From positions 1-36,167 of IMG/VR virus record IMGVR_UViG_3300020022_000002: DNA of 36,167 nt; one strand, 5' to 3'. The translations under genes and the position numbers were made by a program. This document shows, piece after piece, positions 22,859 through 29,908 of this stretch; within the stretch, counting starts at the first letter, position 1; each line of letters begins with the position of its first letter. The notes under the pieces were generated by a model. It saw nothing but the letters and a program-made list of their open reading frames with translations. It did not search any database and was not told where the DNA came from. Source of the stretch: a virus.

Positions 22859-23218
22859 ATGTCTCCTCGTCTCATCTTCGGCCGCGAACCGGCCCTGTGG
22901 CTGGGCCTGATAGCTGTCGCGGTGCAGTTCGTGTCCGCGTTCTGGGTCAACGTGTCCGCGGATCAGCAGGCGGTGGTCAACGCTGCGGCTGCGGCTGCGG
23001 TGGGCCTGCTCGTGGCCGTGTCCACGCACGACGGTGTGAGCGCGGCGGCGCTGGGCCTGGTACGGGCGGCGGGCGCGCTGGCGGTCGGCTTCGGCCTGCG
23101 CCTGGATGCGGAGCATCAGGCGGTGCTGATGGCGGCGGCCGAGGCGATCGCGGCGATGTGGACCCGCACCCAGGTCACGGCGAAGGTCACCCGCGACGGC
23201 GTGCGACTCGCGGCCTGA
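22859..23218 (+). CDS. small membrane protein, candidate holin
   Basis: A 119-residue protein with hydrophobic segments at about 12-30, 40-56 and 63-80, and a charged C-terminus (TRTQVTAKVTRDGVRLAA). The size, the Ala-rich helices and the place just after the hydrolases fit a holin-like protein that times release of the lysins. No family-specific motif is recognised; it could instead be an accessory membrane protein. Confidence 0.6.
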   Translation: MSPRLIFGREPALWLGLIAVAVQFVSAFWVNVSADQQAVVNAAAAAAVGLLVAVSTHDGVSAAALGLVRAAGALAVGFGLRLDAEHQAVLMAAAEAIAAMWTRTQVTAKVTRDGVRLAA

Positions 23219-23242
23219 TCGCGCACATGAAGGAGGGTGCCC

Positions 23243-23593
23243 GTGGGCGAGCTCTGGGCCCAGATACCGATCGCTCAGGGCGGCGCCGTTGCGATCCTCG
23301 CCATCGTGGTCCTGCTCGTGCTCATGGGGCGGATAGTGCCTCGGCGCACCCTGGACGACCTGCGGGCGGACCGCGACGCCCGGATTCGGGAGATCGCCGC
23401 CGAACGGGATACCTGGCGTGCCGCGCACGGGGTCTCGGAGGAGGCCCGCCACGACGCGCAGGGCCAGGTCCGGGAGCTCCTGGAGCTGTCCCGGACGGCC
23501 GGGCATGTCCTGACAGCTCTGCCGCAGCCCGCAGGGCGGGAGGTGACGGCCGGTGCCCCGGTGGGTCCATCAGCTGTTTCGCCTCCGCCGTGA
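23243..23593 (+). CDS. membrane-anchored coiled-coil protein in lysis region
   Basis: A 116-residue protein with one N-terminal membrane segment (about 11-29, GGAVAILAIVVLLVLMG) followed by a basic charged helix (RRTLDDLRADRDARIREIAAERDTWRAAH, about 34-62) and a Pro-rich tail. The GTG at 23243 is chosen because AAGGAGGG lies at 23230-23237. The layout fits a small lysis accessory or spanin-like inner-membrane protein, although Gram-positive hosts need no outer-membrane spanin. The function is unknown. Confidence 0.65.
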   Translation: MGELWAQIPIAQGGAVAILAIVVLLVLMGRIVPRRTLDDLRADRDARIREIAAERDTWRAAHGVSEEARHDAQGQVRELLELSRTAGHVLTALPQPAGREVTAGAPVGPSAVSPPP

Positions 23594-23792
23594 CTGCACC
23601 CTGCCGGAGCGCGACGTGACGCCGGGGCAGGAGGCCGCAGAGGCGGCCCTGGATCGCGCCCGGGCGGATCGGCAGGCGGGGCGTGAACGCGGGCCGGAGG
23701 TGTCTGCCGAGGCATCCCGGCTGAGGCATCTGCGGGAGCACAACCATTTCGCGGAGGCCATCGGCCAGCTCTATCGAGGGGGGAGGGCATGA
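23553..23792 (+). CDS. small charged protein of the lysis region
   Basis: A 79-residue protein, Arg/Glu-rich, with the C-terminal signature ASRLRHLREHNHFAEAIGQLYRGGRA. Such short proteins ending in LR-IRE-NHFAE are common beside holin genes in Streptomyces phages; the role is unknown. The GTG at 23553 has GGGAGG about 10 nt upstream. It overlaps the gene before by 41 nt and the gene after by 4 nt (ATGA). Confidence 0.6.
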   Translation: MPRWVHQLFRLRRDCTLPERDVTPGQEAAEAALDRARADRQAGRERGPEVSAEASRLRHLREHNHFAEAIGQLYRGGRA

Positions 23793-24163
23793 GCCCCAGC
23801 ACTTTGGCGTTCATCATGTCCGTGCAGGCCGACGAGGTTGTGATCACGTTCTTTGCGTCGATCGGCTTCATCGTGCTGTACACGGTGCTGGCGAAGTGGT
23901 GGCTGTCGCCGCTGGGCCGGAATCTGGTGGCGTTCGACAGTGCCTTGTCGTTGACGCTGCTGCCGTCGGTGGTGCATCACACGTTCGGTGTCAGTTCGGC
24001 GTTGAGCCCGGCTTTCGCCTGGTTCAACGTCGGGGCGTTCGCGGCGGTGCCGCTGGTTATCGTGTGGCGGGCGTGGATTCTGCTGCGGGTGCAGGTCGGC
24101 TGGCAGGACGATACGGAGCCTGCCCGCAAGCATGCCTCGGGCGGGGACGACGAGCCTGCCTGA
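23789..24163 (+). CDS. three-helix membrane protein, candidate holin
   Basis: A 124-residue protein with membrane segments at about 18-36, 49-66 and 80-100, and a polar tail (DDTEPARKHASGGDDEPA). The pattern FIVLYTVLAKWWLSPLGRNLVAFDSALSLTLLPSVVHH is typical of the actinophage putative holin family, which has three membrane spans near 120 residues. It is the last gene of the late operon. Which of this and the gene at 22859 is the true holin cannot be told from sequence. Confidence 0.7.
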   Translation: MSPSTLAFIMSVQADEVVITFFASIGFIVLYTVLAKWWLSPLGRNLVAFDSALSLTLLPSVVHHTFGVSSALSPAFAWFNVGAFAAVPLVIVWRAWILLRVQVGWQDDTEPARKHASGGDDEPA

Positions 24164-24440
24164 CCGATCCGCCGGAGTCCGGGTGGGCTCCTCGGACTTG
24201 AATTTCACTGCCGCCTTTTCCAGTGCCCGTGAAGTCGCGGGCCATCCTTGCTCTCCGTCGTCCTTCGGGACTGGCGGAGCTGGCTTGCCGGGATTCGTCG
24301 GGACCGTGTGAACGGACCCTTCCGCCCTTGTGGCGGTCGTGGCACCCGGAGGCCCCCGTCCGGCCCCTGCTTCGGCGGGGGCCGTTCTGCTGTTCAGGTC
24401 CACGTCCGTCCGCCGGAACAACCGCGCCCATATTCAGGTC

Positions 24441-24487
24441 GCCCCCGTCGTCGGCCCCCTTCGTGGGGTTGGCGGCGGGGGCTTCTT
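24441..24487 (+). terminator. terminator-like hairpin of the late operon
   Basis: GCCCCCG (24441-24447) pairs with CGGGGGC (24476-24482), with a further inner stem CCCC/GGGG, followed by TTCTT. This is the best terminator candidate after the lysis genes. A second one, 24362-24383, precedes it. Confidence 0.55.
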
Positions 24488-24638
24488 CGCGTTCCAAGGC
24501 ACTGGTGTCACCTTGAAGAGTGGTTGCATTCGCACTGGTAGTCGATCTTCTGACGACACTTCAGGGACAGGGACTGTCAGGAGTGGGTGTAGCGTTCTTC
24601 GTATCGACCTTCGATCGCAAGGTCGTATGAATGAGTTA

Positions 24639-24667
24639 GCCCCTGCACGGAAGCAACCGTCAGGGGC
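24639..24667 (+). promoter_or_regulatory. leader hairpin upstream of the antirepressor
   Basis: GCCCCTG (24639-24645) pairs with CAGGGGC (24661-24667). After one bulged C, ACGG (24647-24650) pairs with CCGT (24657-24660), with loop AAGCAA. It ends 7 nt before the GAAGGA ribosome site of the gene at 24691, so folding could control its translation or transcription. Confidence 0.45.
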
Positions 24668-24690
24668 GTGGCCCGAAGGAAGATCACTCC

Positions 24691-25485
24691 TTGAGCAGTA
24701 CCGACTCTAACCTGCCCGCTTCCGTGACGACTACCGGCAGCAGCCCCTTCGACCAGATCCGTCGCCAGAATGAGACCGGCGAGTACTGGTCCGCCCGGGA
24801 CCTCCAGCCCGTGATGTCCTACGACAAGTGGGAGAACTTCCTGCGCGTCGTCGAGCGCGCCATCCGCGCCGCAGAGAACACCGGCACCTACTCTGACCAG
24901 TCTTTTTCCCGGGTTCGGGAAGAAGTCACCGGCGGTGCTCCGCGCATCGACTACCACCTGTCGCGCCAGGCCGCCTACCTCGTCGCGATGAACGGCGACC
25001 CGAACAAGCCGAGCGTCGCCGCGGCGCAGGCCTACTTCGCGGCCCAGACCCGCAACGCCGAGATCCTGCAGATGCCGACGCATGCCGTCGCCCTCCGGGG
25101 CTGGGCTGCAGAGCTCGAAGCCAAGGAAGCCGCCGAGAAGAGGGCGGCCGAGCTGACCGCGGTGAACGAGGTGCTCGCGCCGAAGGCCGGTAAGTGGGAT
25201 GCGTTCATGAATGCCGACGGGCTGATCGGCATGACGGAGCTCGCGGACATCATCAAGACCAGCGTGCAGAAGATGACGACCTGGCTGGTCGAGCTGGACA
25301 TCTTCCGCAAGCAGACGTCCCAGCGCGGCGGATGCCGCAACATGCCGCGGATCACGTATCAGCGGTCCGGGCACTTCGAGGTGAAGATCGAGACCAACAA
25401 CGGCATCAACTTCCCGACCGCCTACGCGACCAGCGAGGGTGTCGACCTGATAGTCGACCACTGGGAGAACCGCTCCGCAGCTTGA
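24691..25485 (+). CDS. phage antirepressor with DinD-like N-terminus and KilAC C-terminus
   Basis: A 264-residue protein. Residues 20-130 match the DinD/DUF-type module (FDQIRRQNETGEYWSARDLQPVMSYDKWENFLRVVERAI, DYHLSRQAAYLVAMNGDPNKPSVAAAQAYFA.QTR). Residues about 135-250 match the KilAC antirepressor domain (LAPKAGKWDAFMNADGLIGMTELADIIKTS), a helix-turn-helix DNA-binding unit. Such proteins usually inactivate repressors or redirect phage genes. The TTG start at 24691 follows GAAGGA. It is a lone gene between a structured leader and a terminator-like hairpin (25498-25523), far from the immunity switch. DinD proteins are DNA-damage-linked in other bacteria, so an induction role is possible (inference). 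Confidence 0.85.
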   Translation: MSSTDSNLPASVTTTGSSPFDQIRRQNETGEYWSARDLQPVMSYDKWENFLRVVERAIRAAENTGTYSDQSFSRVREEVTGGAPRIDYHLSRQAAYLVAMNGDPNKPSVAAAQAYFAAQTRNAEILQMPTHAVALRGWAAELEAKEAAEKRAAELTAVNEVLAPKAGKWDAFMNADGLIGMTELADIIKTSVQKMTTWLVELDIFRKQTSQRGGCRNMPRITYQRSGHFEVKIETNNGINFPTAYATSEGVDLIVDHWENRSAA

Positions 25486-25497
25486 GTTCCCATCGTC

Positions 25498-25523
25498 CGG
25501 GCCGCTCTCCTGGGGGCGGCCCG
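25498..25523 (+). terminator. hairpin after the antirepressor gene
   Basis: CGGGCCGC (25498-25505) pairs with GCGGCCCG (25516-25523), loop 10 nt, followed by CTTCGTC. It lies between convergent genes (stop 25485, and stop 25538 on the other strand) and could end transcription in both directions. Confidence 0.5.
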
Positions 25524-25537
25524 CTTCGTCATGCCGG

Positions 25538-25753
25538 TCACGCCGCCTGCGCTTCCTCGTCCTCGCCTTCCCTTCCGCGCGCACCACCCAGCCGGACCGC
25601 CACATACTCGGCCACCAGCTCGTGATACCGGGCCATCCGCGCAGCCCGCTCCTCCACCGTGTCGCCCGTGGTGCGCATCAGGGCCGCTATCTCACGGTTG
25701 ATCGCAGCCAGGACGCGGGAGTTCGGGCCAGGAGTGGCTGGAGTGTGGTGCAC
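25538..25753 (-). CDS. small hypothetical protein
   Basis: A 71-residue protein: N-terminus HHTPATPGPNSRVLAAINREIAALMRTTGDTV, then EERAARMARYHELVAEYVAVRLGG, with an acidic tail. It is mainly helical. The reading frame has normal G/C-ending codons and conserved-looking hydrophobic spacing, so it is probably real. The GTG start at 25753 has no Shine-Dalgarno; the message may be leaderless. It is the first of the leftward pair with the HAD gene, 30 nt from that gene's stop. Function not recognised. Confidence 0.5.
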   Translation of the reverse strand: MHHTPATPGPNSRVLAAINREIAALMRTTGDTVEERAARMARYHELVAEYVAVRLGGARGREGEDEEAQAA

Positions 25754-25783
25754 ACGATCATTGTCCCAGGTGGCGCGGACACC

Positions 25784-26500
25784 TCAGGACGTCTGTACGC
25801 CCAGCCCGTCGCGGATCATCCCCACCAGCCGGTCCGTGCCGGTCAGGTCGGCCAGCACGGCCTCCGCGCCGGCCTCCCGCAGCTCGGCCATGCTGCTCTT
25901 GCCCGTCGCCACCCCGAGAGCCACAGCCCCAGCCTGGTGGGCGGCCTCAATGTCGGAGGGGGTGTCGCCGACGACCAGGGCCTCGCCGATGCCGTAGATC
26001 AGGCCGTCCGCCGTAGTGGCGCGCCCGTAGGCGGTCCGGACGAGGTCGGCGCGCACGTCGGAGTCCTCCGCGTAGGCGCCGATACCGAAGTCGATGCGCC
26101 GGTCCAGGCCAAACACCTGAAGCTTGATCTCCGCGACGCGGCGGACGTTGCCGGACACCACGGTCTGCCGCACCCCGTCCAGCTTCGCCATCGCATCCAG
26201 GACGCTGGCCGCACCGGGCAGGGCGTGCCCGCGCTCGCGGAGTTCACCGGCGCGCCGCACATAGCCCTCAGCCAGAGCGTCGGCGTAGTCCTCGAAGTGG
26301 TACTCGTCGGGGTCCAGGCCGTGCAGGCGGCACGACTCGGCGAGGATCGCCCGCTCCGTGCGCCCCGACACGTTCGGGTGATGCTCCTGACGATGCCCGG
26401 TGACCTTCAGGAACGCCTCCTCGGAGATGGAGCCACCCACCCCGCCCGACGCGATCAGGGTGTGGTCCACGTCCCACAGCACCAGCCGGTACCCCGCCAT
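25784..26500 (-). CDS. HAD-family hydrolase (phosphatase-like)
   Basis: A 238-residue protein. HAD motif I is LWDVDHTLI (nucleophile Asp in DxDxT form), the cap domain follows, motif II is VVSGN, and motif IV is VVGDTPSDIEAA (GDxxxD). This is the phosphoglycolate-phosphatase-like arrangement that hydrolyses small phosphate esters; the substrate is unknown. The ATG at 26500 is chosen because GGGAGGAG lies just before it; a longer frame to 26572 has no site. Such HAD genes are common on Streptomyces chromosomes and rare among phage core genes, so this is likely cargo. It runs divergently from the XRE-TPR regulator at 26624. Confidence 0.85.
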   Translation of the reverse strand: MAGYRLVLWDVDHTLIASGGVGGSISEEAFLKVTGHRQEHHPNVSGRTERAILAESCRLHGLDPDEYHFEDYADALAEGYVRRAGELRERGHALPGAASVLDAMAKLDGVRQTVVSGNVRRVAEIKLQVFGLDRRIDFGIGAYAEDSDVRADLVRTAYGRATTADGLIYGIGEALVVGDTPSDIEAAHQAGAVALGVATGKSSMAELREAGAEAVLADLTGTDRLVGMIRDGLGVQTS

Positions 26501-26574
26501 AGCCACTCCTCCCACCGCACGGACCCTCACCCTGTCACACGAATGCGCAGAAGGAGGACACTGCGTCACCAACC

Positions 26575-26597
26575 GCCCTACCCTGGCGACATAGGGC
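26575..26597 (+). promoter_or_regulatory. dyad in the divergent HAD / XRE-TPR gap
   Basis: GCCCTA (26575-26580) and TAGGGC (26592-26597) form a 6-bp dyad with an 11-nt spacer. TACCCT within it fits a -10 element. It is 27 nt before the GTG of the XRE-TPR gene, so it could be its operator or promoter. It shares CCCTA...GCGAC..TAGGG with the dyad at 29949-29966. Confidence 0.35.
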
Positions 26598-26623
26598 AGC
26601 CAGGACGGGGAACGGAGGCAGCC

Positions 26624-27817
26624 GTGGACCTACCCATCGGCGCCCGGGTGCGCCACTACCGCGGCACCCGCCAGCAGGCTGTCGTCGCCGGGCTGGCCGG
26701 GGTCTCGGCGGAGTACTACTCGCAGATCGAGCGTGGCCTGCGGATCCCCACCATCGCCGTGCTGCACCGCATCGCCCAGGAGCTCGGAGTGCCCGTCGCC
26801 GCCCTGCTCGCCGAAGGCGCCGCCGCCGCCACTACCGCCCCGGACACGGCCGCACCGTCCATCGCACAGGCCCTGATGGGCTACGGACCGCCGCGGTCCA
26901 CAGAACCGGCAGAACCGGGCGTACTGCGGGAGCGCGTCGAGGCAGCGTGGCGGTCCTGGCAGTCCTCCCCGACCCGCTTCTCGGACGCCGCCGACATCCT
27001 GCCGGACCTGATCGCCGACACCGAGCACGCGGTCCGGGCCCGGCGTGCCGGTGAGGACGGCGGGCCGCGGCGCGAGACGCTGCGGGTGTCCGCAGACCTC
27101 TACTTCCTCCTGCGCTCCTACCTGCGCCGCGCCGGGCGCACGGACCTCTCGATGATGGCCGCAGACCGGGCCATGCGCGCCGCCGAGGACGCGGATGACC
27201 CGCTGCGGATCGCCGCCGCCCAGTGGAACCTCGGCCACGTCCTGCTCGCGGCCGCGGACCCCGACGCGGCGGAGCACGTCGCCATGCTGGGCGTGGACCA
27301 GTTGAAGCCGCGGGTGAAGGCCGGGGATGAGGACTGTGCGGCGATGGCAGGCGCACTCCAGCTGGTGTCGGTGATCGCGTCATCGCGGCGCAAGGAGTGG
27401 TGGATCGCCCGGGACCGGCTGCAGAAAGTCGCAGCTCCGGCGGCGAAGCGCGCCGGGGAGGGCAACATCATGTGGACCGTGTTCGGGCCCACCAACGTTG
27501 CCCTGCACGCGGTCAGCATCGAAATGGAGGCCGGGGAAGCGGGCGAGGCGCTGCACGACGCCGACCAGATCGACACCTCCCAGTTGCCGTCGCTGGAGCG
27601 CACATTCACGTTCCTGCTTGAAGTCGCGCGCTGCCACGACCTGCGGCGCGAGGACCCGGCCGTGCTGCTGCACCTGCTGCAGGCCGAGACCCTGGCCCCG
27701 GAAGACCTCGCGCGGGCGCAGCCGGCCCGGGACATGGTCGTCGGGCTGATGCGCCGGGCGCGGGCCATGCAGGCCCGGCAGGCGGAGCAGCTGGCCGGGC
27801 GCATGGGCATGCTCTGA
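26624..27817 (+). CDS. XRE-family regulator with TPR-like C-terminus
   Basis: A 397-residue protein. The N-terminal helix-turn-helix (5-62: ARVRHYRGTRQQAVVAGLAGVSAEYYSQIERGLRIPTIAVLHRIAQELGV) is the Streptomyces XRE pattern. The rest is helical, TPR-like (AAQWNLGHVLLAAADPDAAEHVA, LERTFTFLLEVARCHDLRREDPAVLLHLLQAETLAPE), a sensor part typical of peptide- or ligand-responsive regulators. The GTG at 26624 follows ACGGAGG. This architecture is host-like rather than phage-like and may control the adjacent cargo genes. A strong inverted repeat follows its stop. Confidence 0.85.
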   Translation: MDLPIGARVRHYRGTRQQAVVAGLAGVSAEYYSQIERGLRIPTIAVLHRIAQELGVPVAALLAEGAAAATTAPDTAAPSIAQALMGYGPPRSTEPAEPGVLRERVEAAWRSWQSSPTRFSDAADILPDLIADTEHAVRARRAGEDGGPRRETLRVSADLYFLLRSYLRRAGRTDLSMMAADRAMRAAEDADDPLRIAAAQWNLGHVLLAAADPDAAEHVAMLGVDQLKPRVKAGDEDCAAMAGALQLVSVIASSRRKEWWIARDRLQKVAAPAAKRAGEGNIMWTVFGPTNVALHAVSIEMEAGEAGEALHDADQIDTSQLPSLERTFTFLLEVARCHDLRREDPAVLLHLLQAETLAPEDLARAQPARDMVVGLMRRARAMQARQAEQLAGRMGML

Positions 27818-27853
27818 CCCGTGCTCTCAGCACGGCCGTGCGCACAGCACGGG
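27818..27853 (+). terminator. inverted repeat after the XRE-TPR gene
   Basis: CCCGTGCT (27818-27825) pairs with AGCACGGG (27846-27853), enclosing the self-complementary CACGGCCGTG (27831-27840). No T-run follows. A smaller dyad, GTCGCT (27878-27883) with AGCGAC (27892-27897), lies upstream of the next gene and could be a regulator site. Confidence 0.4.
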
Positions 27854-27915
27854 TCGCCTTCACGGATCGTCCCTAACGTCGCTTTCAGGACAGCGACGAA
27901 AGGGCCACTGACGTG

Positions 27916-28368
27916 ATGACGGACGCTCCCCCGGGGCCGAGGCAGGCTGCCGCACCGACGCCGTGGTGGCTGATCCCGGCCGGCGCCGACTGGTCGGGCC
28001 CGGTCCTGCTGCTGCCGGTTGGTGTCGACTGGGACTGCGCCCGCACCCCGGCCGCACTCGGCATGCCGGTGCTGGACCGTCTCCTCGCCGAACCCTGCGA
28101 TGCCGCGATGCTGGGCCCGGTGCTGTGGGACCGGGAGGCGGACCTCCTGTACTGGCCGGTGCAGCGCGGCGCATCCGACCACTACCCGGCCGGTGTGGAC
28201 CTGTTACGGGCGGGGGCCTGGATCGGAGTACCCGGTTCCGACGGGGCGCTGTCGTCCCGCGCCGTATGGCTGCACCTGCCTGACCGTGCCCAGTGCACGC
28301 CGCCCGTGTGGCTTGCTGCTGCGCTCGATACCGCCCGCCCCGCACCAGTCCTGGGGAGCCTGCGATGA
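27916..28368 (+). CDS. hypothetical protein of the XRE-TPR cargo operon
   Basis: A 150-residue protein: WWLIPAGADWSGPVLLLPVGVDWDCARTPAALGMPVLDRLL, MLGPVLWDREADLLYWPVQRG, LRAGAWIGVPGSDG. The combination of strand, VGVDWDCARTP, then LYW-V and W--VPG resembles small Streptomyces proteins that also recall the start of prim-pol proteins, but no catalytic motif is clear. It has a GAAAGGG site and a GTG (27913) or ATG (27916) start. It contains a TTA leucine codon (28204-28206), rare in Streptomyces and dependent on the bldA tRNA. It overlaps the next gene by 4 nt. Function unknown. Confidence 0.6.
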   Translation: MTDAPPGPRQAAAPTPWWLIPAGADWSGPVLLLPVGVDWDCARTPAALGMPVLDRLLAEPCDAAMLGPVLWDREADLLYWPVQRGASDHYPAGVDLLRAGAWIGVPGSDGALSSRAVWLHLPDRAQCTPPVWLAAALDTARPAPVLGSLR

Positions 28369-28682
28369 GACCACACCCCGAGGCGCCACCGGTATCCGAA
28401 GAAGCCCGCGCCCAGGCTGCGGCCATCGCCGCGCACCTCGACACGCTGGCGTGGAAGCAGGGCCAGTGCGACTACTGCGTCGGCGCCCCCGAGGCGGAGG
28501 TGACTGACGCCGAGGGCGACATGGAGTCCGGGGCGGGCCACCGCGGCACGTTCTGCCGCCGCCACCTGCAGCTGACCCTGGCCATGAACGGGCATCAGGC
28601 GCAGGCGCTGGCCGCGACGGAGGCGTTCAACGCGCGCCTGGACGCGCACCGCACCCGTCGCGGTGCAGAGGCCGCGCGATGA
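28365..28682 (+). CDS. small Cys/His protein, hypothetical
   Basis: A 105-residue protein with QCDYC and, 36 residues later, FCRRH, a possible C-x2-C...C-x2-H zinc site. The rest is helical and Ala/Glu-rich. The ATGA overlap with both neighbours places it in the same operon as the genes at 27916 and 28679. It is not recognised as a known family. Confidence 0.6.
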   Translation: MRPHPEAPPVSEEARAQAAAIAAHLDTLAWKQGQCDYCVGAPEAEVTDAEGDMESGAGHRGTFCRRHLQLTLAMNGHQAQALAATEAFNARLDAHRTRRGAEAAR

Positions 28683-28879
28683 CGGCCGAACGCAACGAGG
28701 CCGCCCCGCCCGTCCGCACCCGCGTGTACCTGCCGTTGCCGGCCCCGCAGCCGGTGGAGGGCTGTTCGGATTGCGCCCGGCATCAGCGGGTCATCGACGC
28801 TGTGGACACGAATCCGACGGCGCTCGTGGATGCCCGGGTGCTGCTGGCTCGGCATCTCGTCGAGGAGCACGGGGCGTGA
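28679..28879 (+). CDS. small hypothetical protein with CxxC
   Basis: A 66-residue protein with GCSDCARH in the middle and the end LLARHLVEEHGA. Cys-x2-Cys plus two His (ARHL..EEH) recalls a small zinc-binding fold. It overlaps the previous gene as ATGA and is the last of this operon. It may work with the preceding Cys/His protein. The region 28880-28968 beyond it holds nothing recognised. Confidence 0.55.
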   Translation: MTAERNEAAPPVRTRVYLPLPAPQPVEGCSDCARHQRVIDAVDTNPTALVDARVLLARHLVEEHGA

Positions 28880-28968
28880 CGTGGGGGGCGCACGGGGGCG
28901 CACAGGGGGCGGTTGTTCCGCAACTAGTGCGCCGTATGGGTGCGCTGTGCAACAAGTCGTGTTCTTAC

Positions 28969-29310
28969 CTACCTGTGGCGAACAGTGGCGGGTGGATCAG
29001 GCGGTTCGCCACCCCCATCCGCCACCCCTGCGCCACCCTCATTGCGCCAGCCCGGACTGTGCCAGTCATCAGTGAGAAGCCAGGTCACCGGTACACGGAG
29101 GGCGTCGGCGAGGTCGAGGATGGCGTCGAGCGTGACGGTGCCGTAGCCGTTCTCCAGGGCGCTGATGCTGCGCCGGTCCAGGCCCTCGTCGCTGCAGAGC
29201 TGGCCGAGGCGCTGTTGCGAGAGTCCCTGGGAGCGTCGCAGACTTCGGAGTCGATCACCCACTTCGGCTCGGCGGCGGATTGTCGTCGGGCGTGTGGACT
29301 TGTAGGGCAT
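28969..29310 (-). CDS. XRE-family repressor-like protein
   Basis: A 113-residue protein with a helix-turn-helix at about 15-75: VGDRLRSLRRSQGLSQQRLGQLCSDEGLDRRSISALENGYGTVTLDAILDLADALRVP. The C-terminal 35 residues are Gly/Pro-rich. The ATG at 29310 (MPYKSTRPTT) is the best start; longer frames upstream cross the operator region. It points left, away from the integrase, with palindromes at 29344-29372 immediately upstream, so autoregulation is likely. It could govern the small gene at 29678 and the integrase. Confidence 0.75.
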   Translation of the reverse strand: MPYKSTRPTTIRRRAEVGDRLRSLRRSQGLSQQRLGQLCSDEGLDRRSISALENGYGTVTLDAILDLADALRVPVTWLLTDDWHSPGWRNEGGAGVADGGGEPPDPPATVRHR

Positions 29311-29343
29311 CCCAACAACGCTGCTGGGAGCAAGATCCAATGT

Positions 29344-29372
29344 CTGTACAGTTAAGTTCCCATTTTGGGAAC
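29344..29372. promoter_or_regulatory. tandem palindromes, candidate operators
   Basis: CTGTACAG (29344-29351) is a perfect 8-bp palindrome. GTTCCC (29356-29361) and GGGAAC (29367-29372) form a dyad with a 5-nt A/T spacer. Both are 30-60 nt upstream of the leftward XRE start at 29310, in an A/T-rich patch, as expected for repressor-binding sites. The rest of 29311-29677 holds no supported gene. Confidence 0.5.
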
Positions 29373-29546
29373 ATAGGCACAGGTGGTGCTCTTGAGCGAA
29401 GCCACCTTCGACGCTAGGTTCGCTCACATGTTCGAGTTGTAGCGCCACGGCAGACCCACCAGCCACCCGGGCGATTGAGGCCCCGACCCCTGCTTCCCGC
29501 CCCATGAGAGCGCCCCACCCCCACCCGTCACAGGCCGCCGGAAAAC

Positions 29547-29578
29547 CTGACAGCACAGTGGTTACACGTTCTACTGTC
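29547..29578 (+). promoter_or_regulatory. candidate promoter with overlapping dyad
   Basis: CTGACA (29547-29552) and TACTGT (29572-29577) resemble -35 and -10 boxes with a 19-nt spacer. GACAG (29549-29553) and CTGTC (29574-29578) also form a dyad. It contains CAGTG-G-TTACA-N5-TACTG, nearly repeated at 29923-29944. Confidence 0.35.
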
Positions 29579-29677
29579 AACCTGCATATGCCGCAGTCAC
29601 GTCCCCCAGACCCCGGGACGACGCCCACAGCGCCCGCCGACGCCACGCCCTCGTACCGTCCACCCCGGAGCACCGCC

Positions 29678-29908
29678 TTGAACAGCAGCCAGCGCGACGA
29701 ACGGTCCACGCCCCGCCACAGAGGCGAAGGCCGCCCCCGGTACTCCCACAGCGACCGACTCGCCACCGCCCAGGCAGACCTTGCCGCGGCCGAAGGCATC
29801 AACCTCGCCACCGCCACGCGCGCGGAGATGGCGCTGGCCTTCGAGCGCATCCGCGGCGCCCTCGCCGACGTCATCCGCATGGAACTGGAACATCATCCGG
29901 AGCCCTGA
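29678..29908 (+). CDS. small hypothetical protein before the integrase
   Basis: A 76-residue basic protein, with TTG start at 29678 preceded by CGGAG at 29666-29670. Sequence parts: SSQRDERSTPRHRGEGRPRYSHSDRLATAQADLAAAEGINLATATRAEMALAFERIRGALADVIRM. The N-terminus is disordered and positive; the C-terminal half is a helix. Its size, charge and place before a serine integrase suggest a helper such as a recombination directionality factor, but no family match is visible, so this is a guess. It could equally be an unrelated early gene. Confidence 0.5.
   Translation: MNSSQRDERSTPRHRGEGRPRYSHSDRLATAQADLAAAEGINLATATRAEMALAFERIRGALADVIRMELEHHPEP

Larger units (their letters stand above)
24164..24690 (+). 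other. 527-bp structured non-coding region
   Basis: No convincing gene. At least five hairpins occur in series: AGTCCG/CGGACT (24176-24198), GCCCG/CGGGC (24225-24242), GGGACCGT with ACGGACCC and one mismatch (24300-24319), CCGCC/GGCGG (24322-24336), GGCCCC/GGGGCC (24362-24383), then a strong one at 24441-24482. The octamer TTCAGGTC is repeated at 24393 and 24433. The left half probably ends the late message. The right half must contain the promoter of the antirepressor at 24691, but I see no clear -35/-10 pair. An untranslated RNA is possible. Confidence 0.5.

Noticed and set aside
24057-24497. Minus-strand frames entering the 24164-24690 gap (including a Lys/Glu segment ALEKAAVKFKSEEPTRTPADRSG around 24170-24230)
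   Set aside because: The short segment looks protein-like, but no start with a ribosome site is seen and the frames continue as low-complexity shadow through the holin-like gene.
24223-24710. Three overlapping + frames in the non-coding gap
   Set aside because: They overlap each other in all three frames, are Arg/Pro/Gly-rich, lack ribosome sites and run through strong hairpins.
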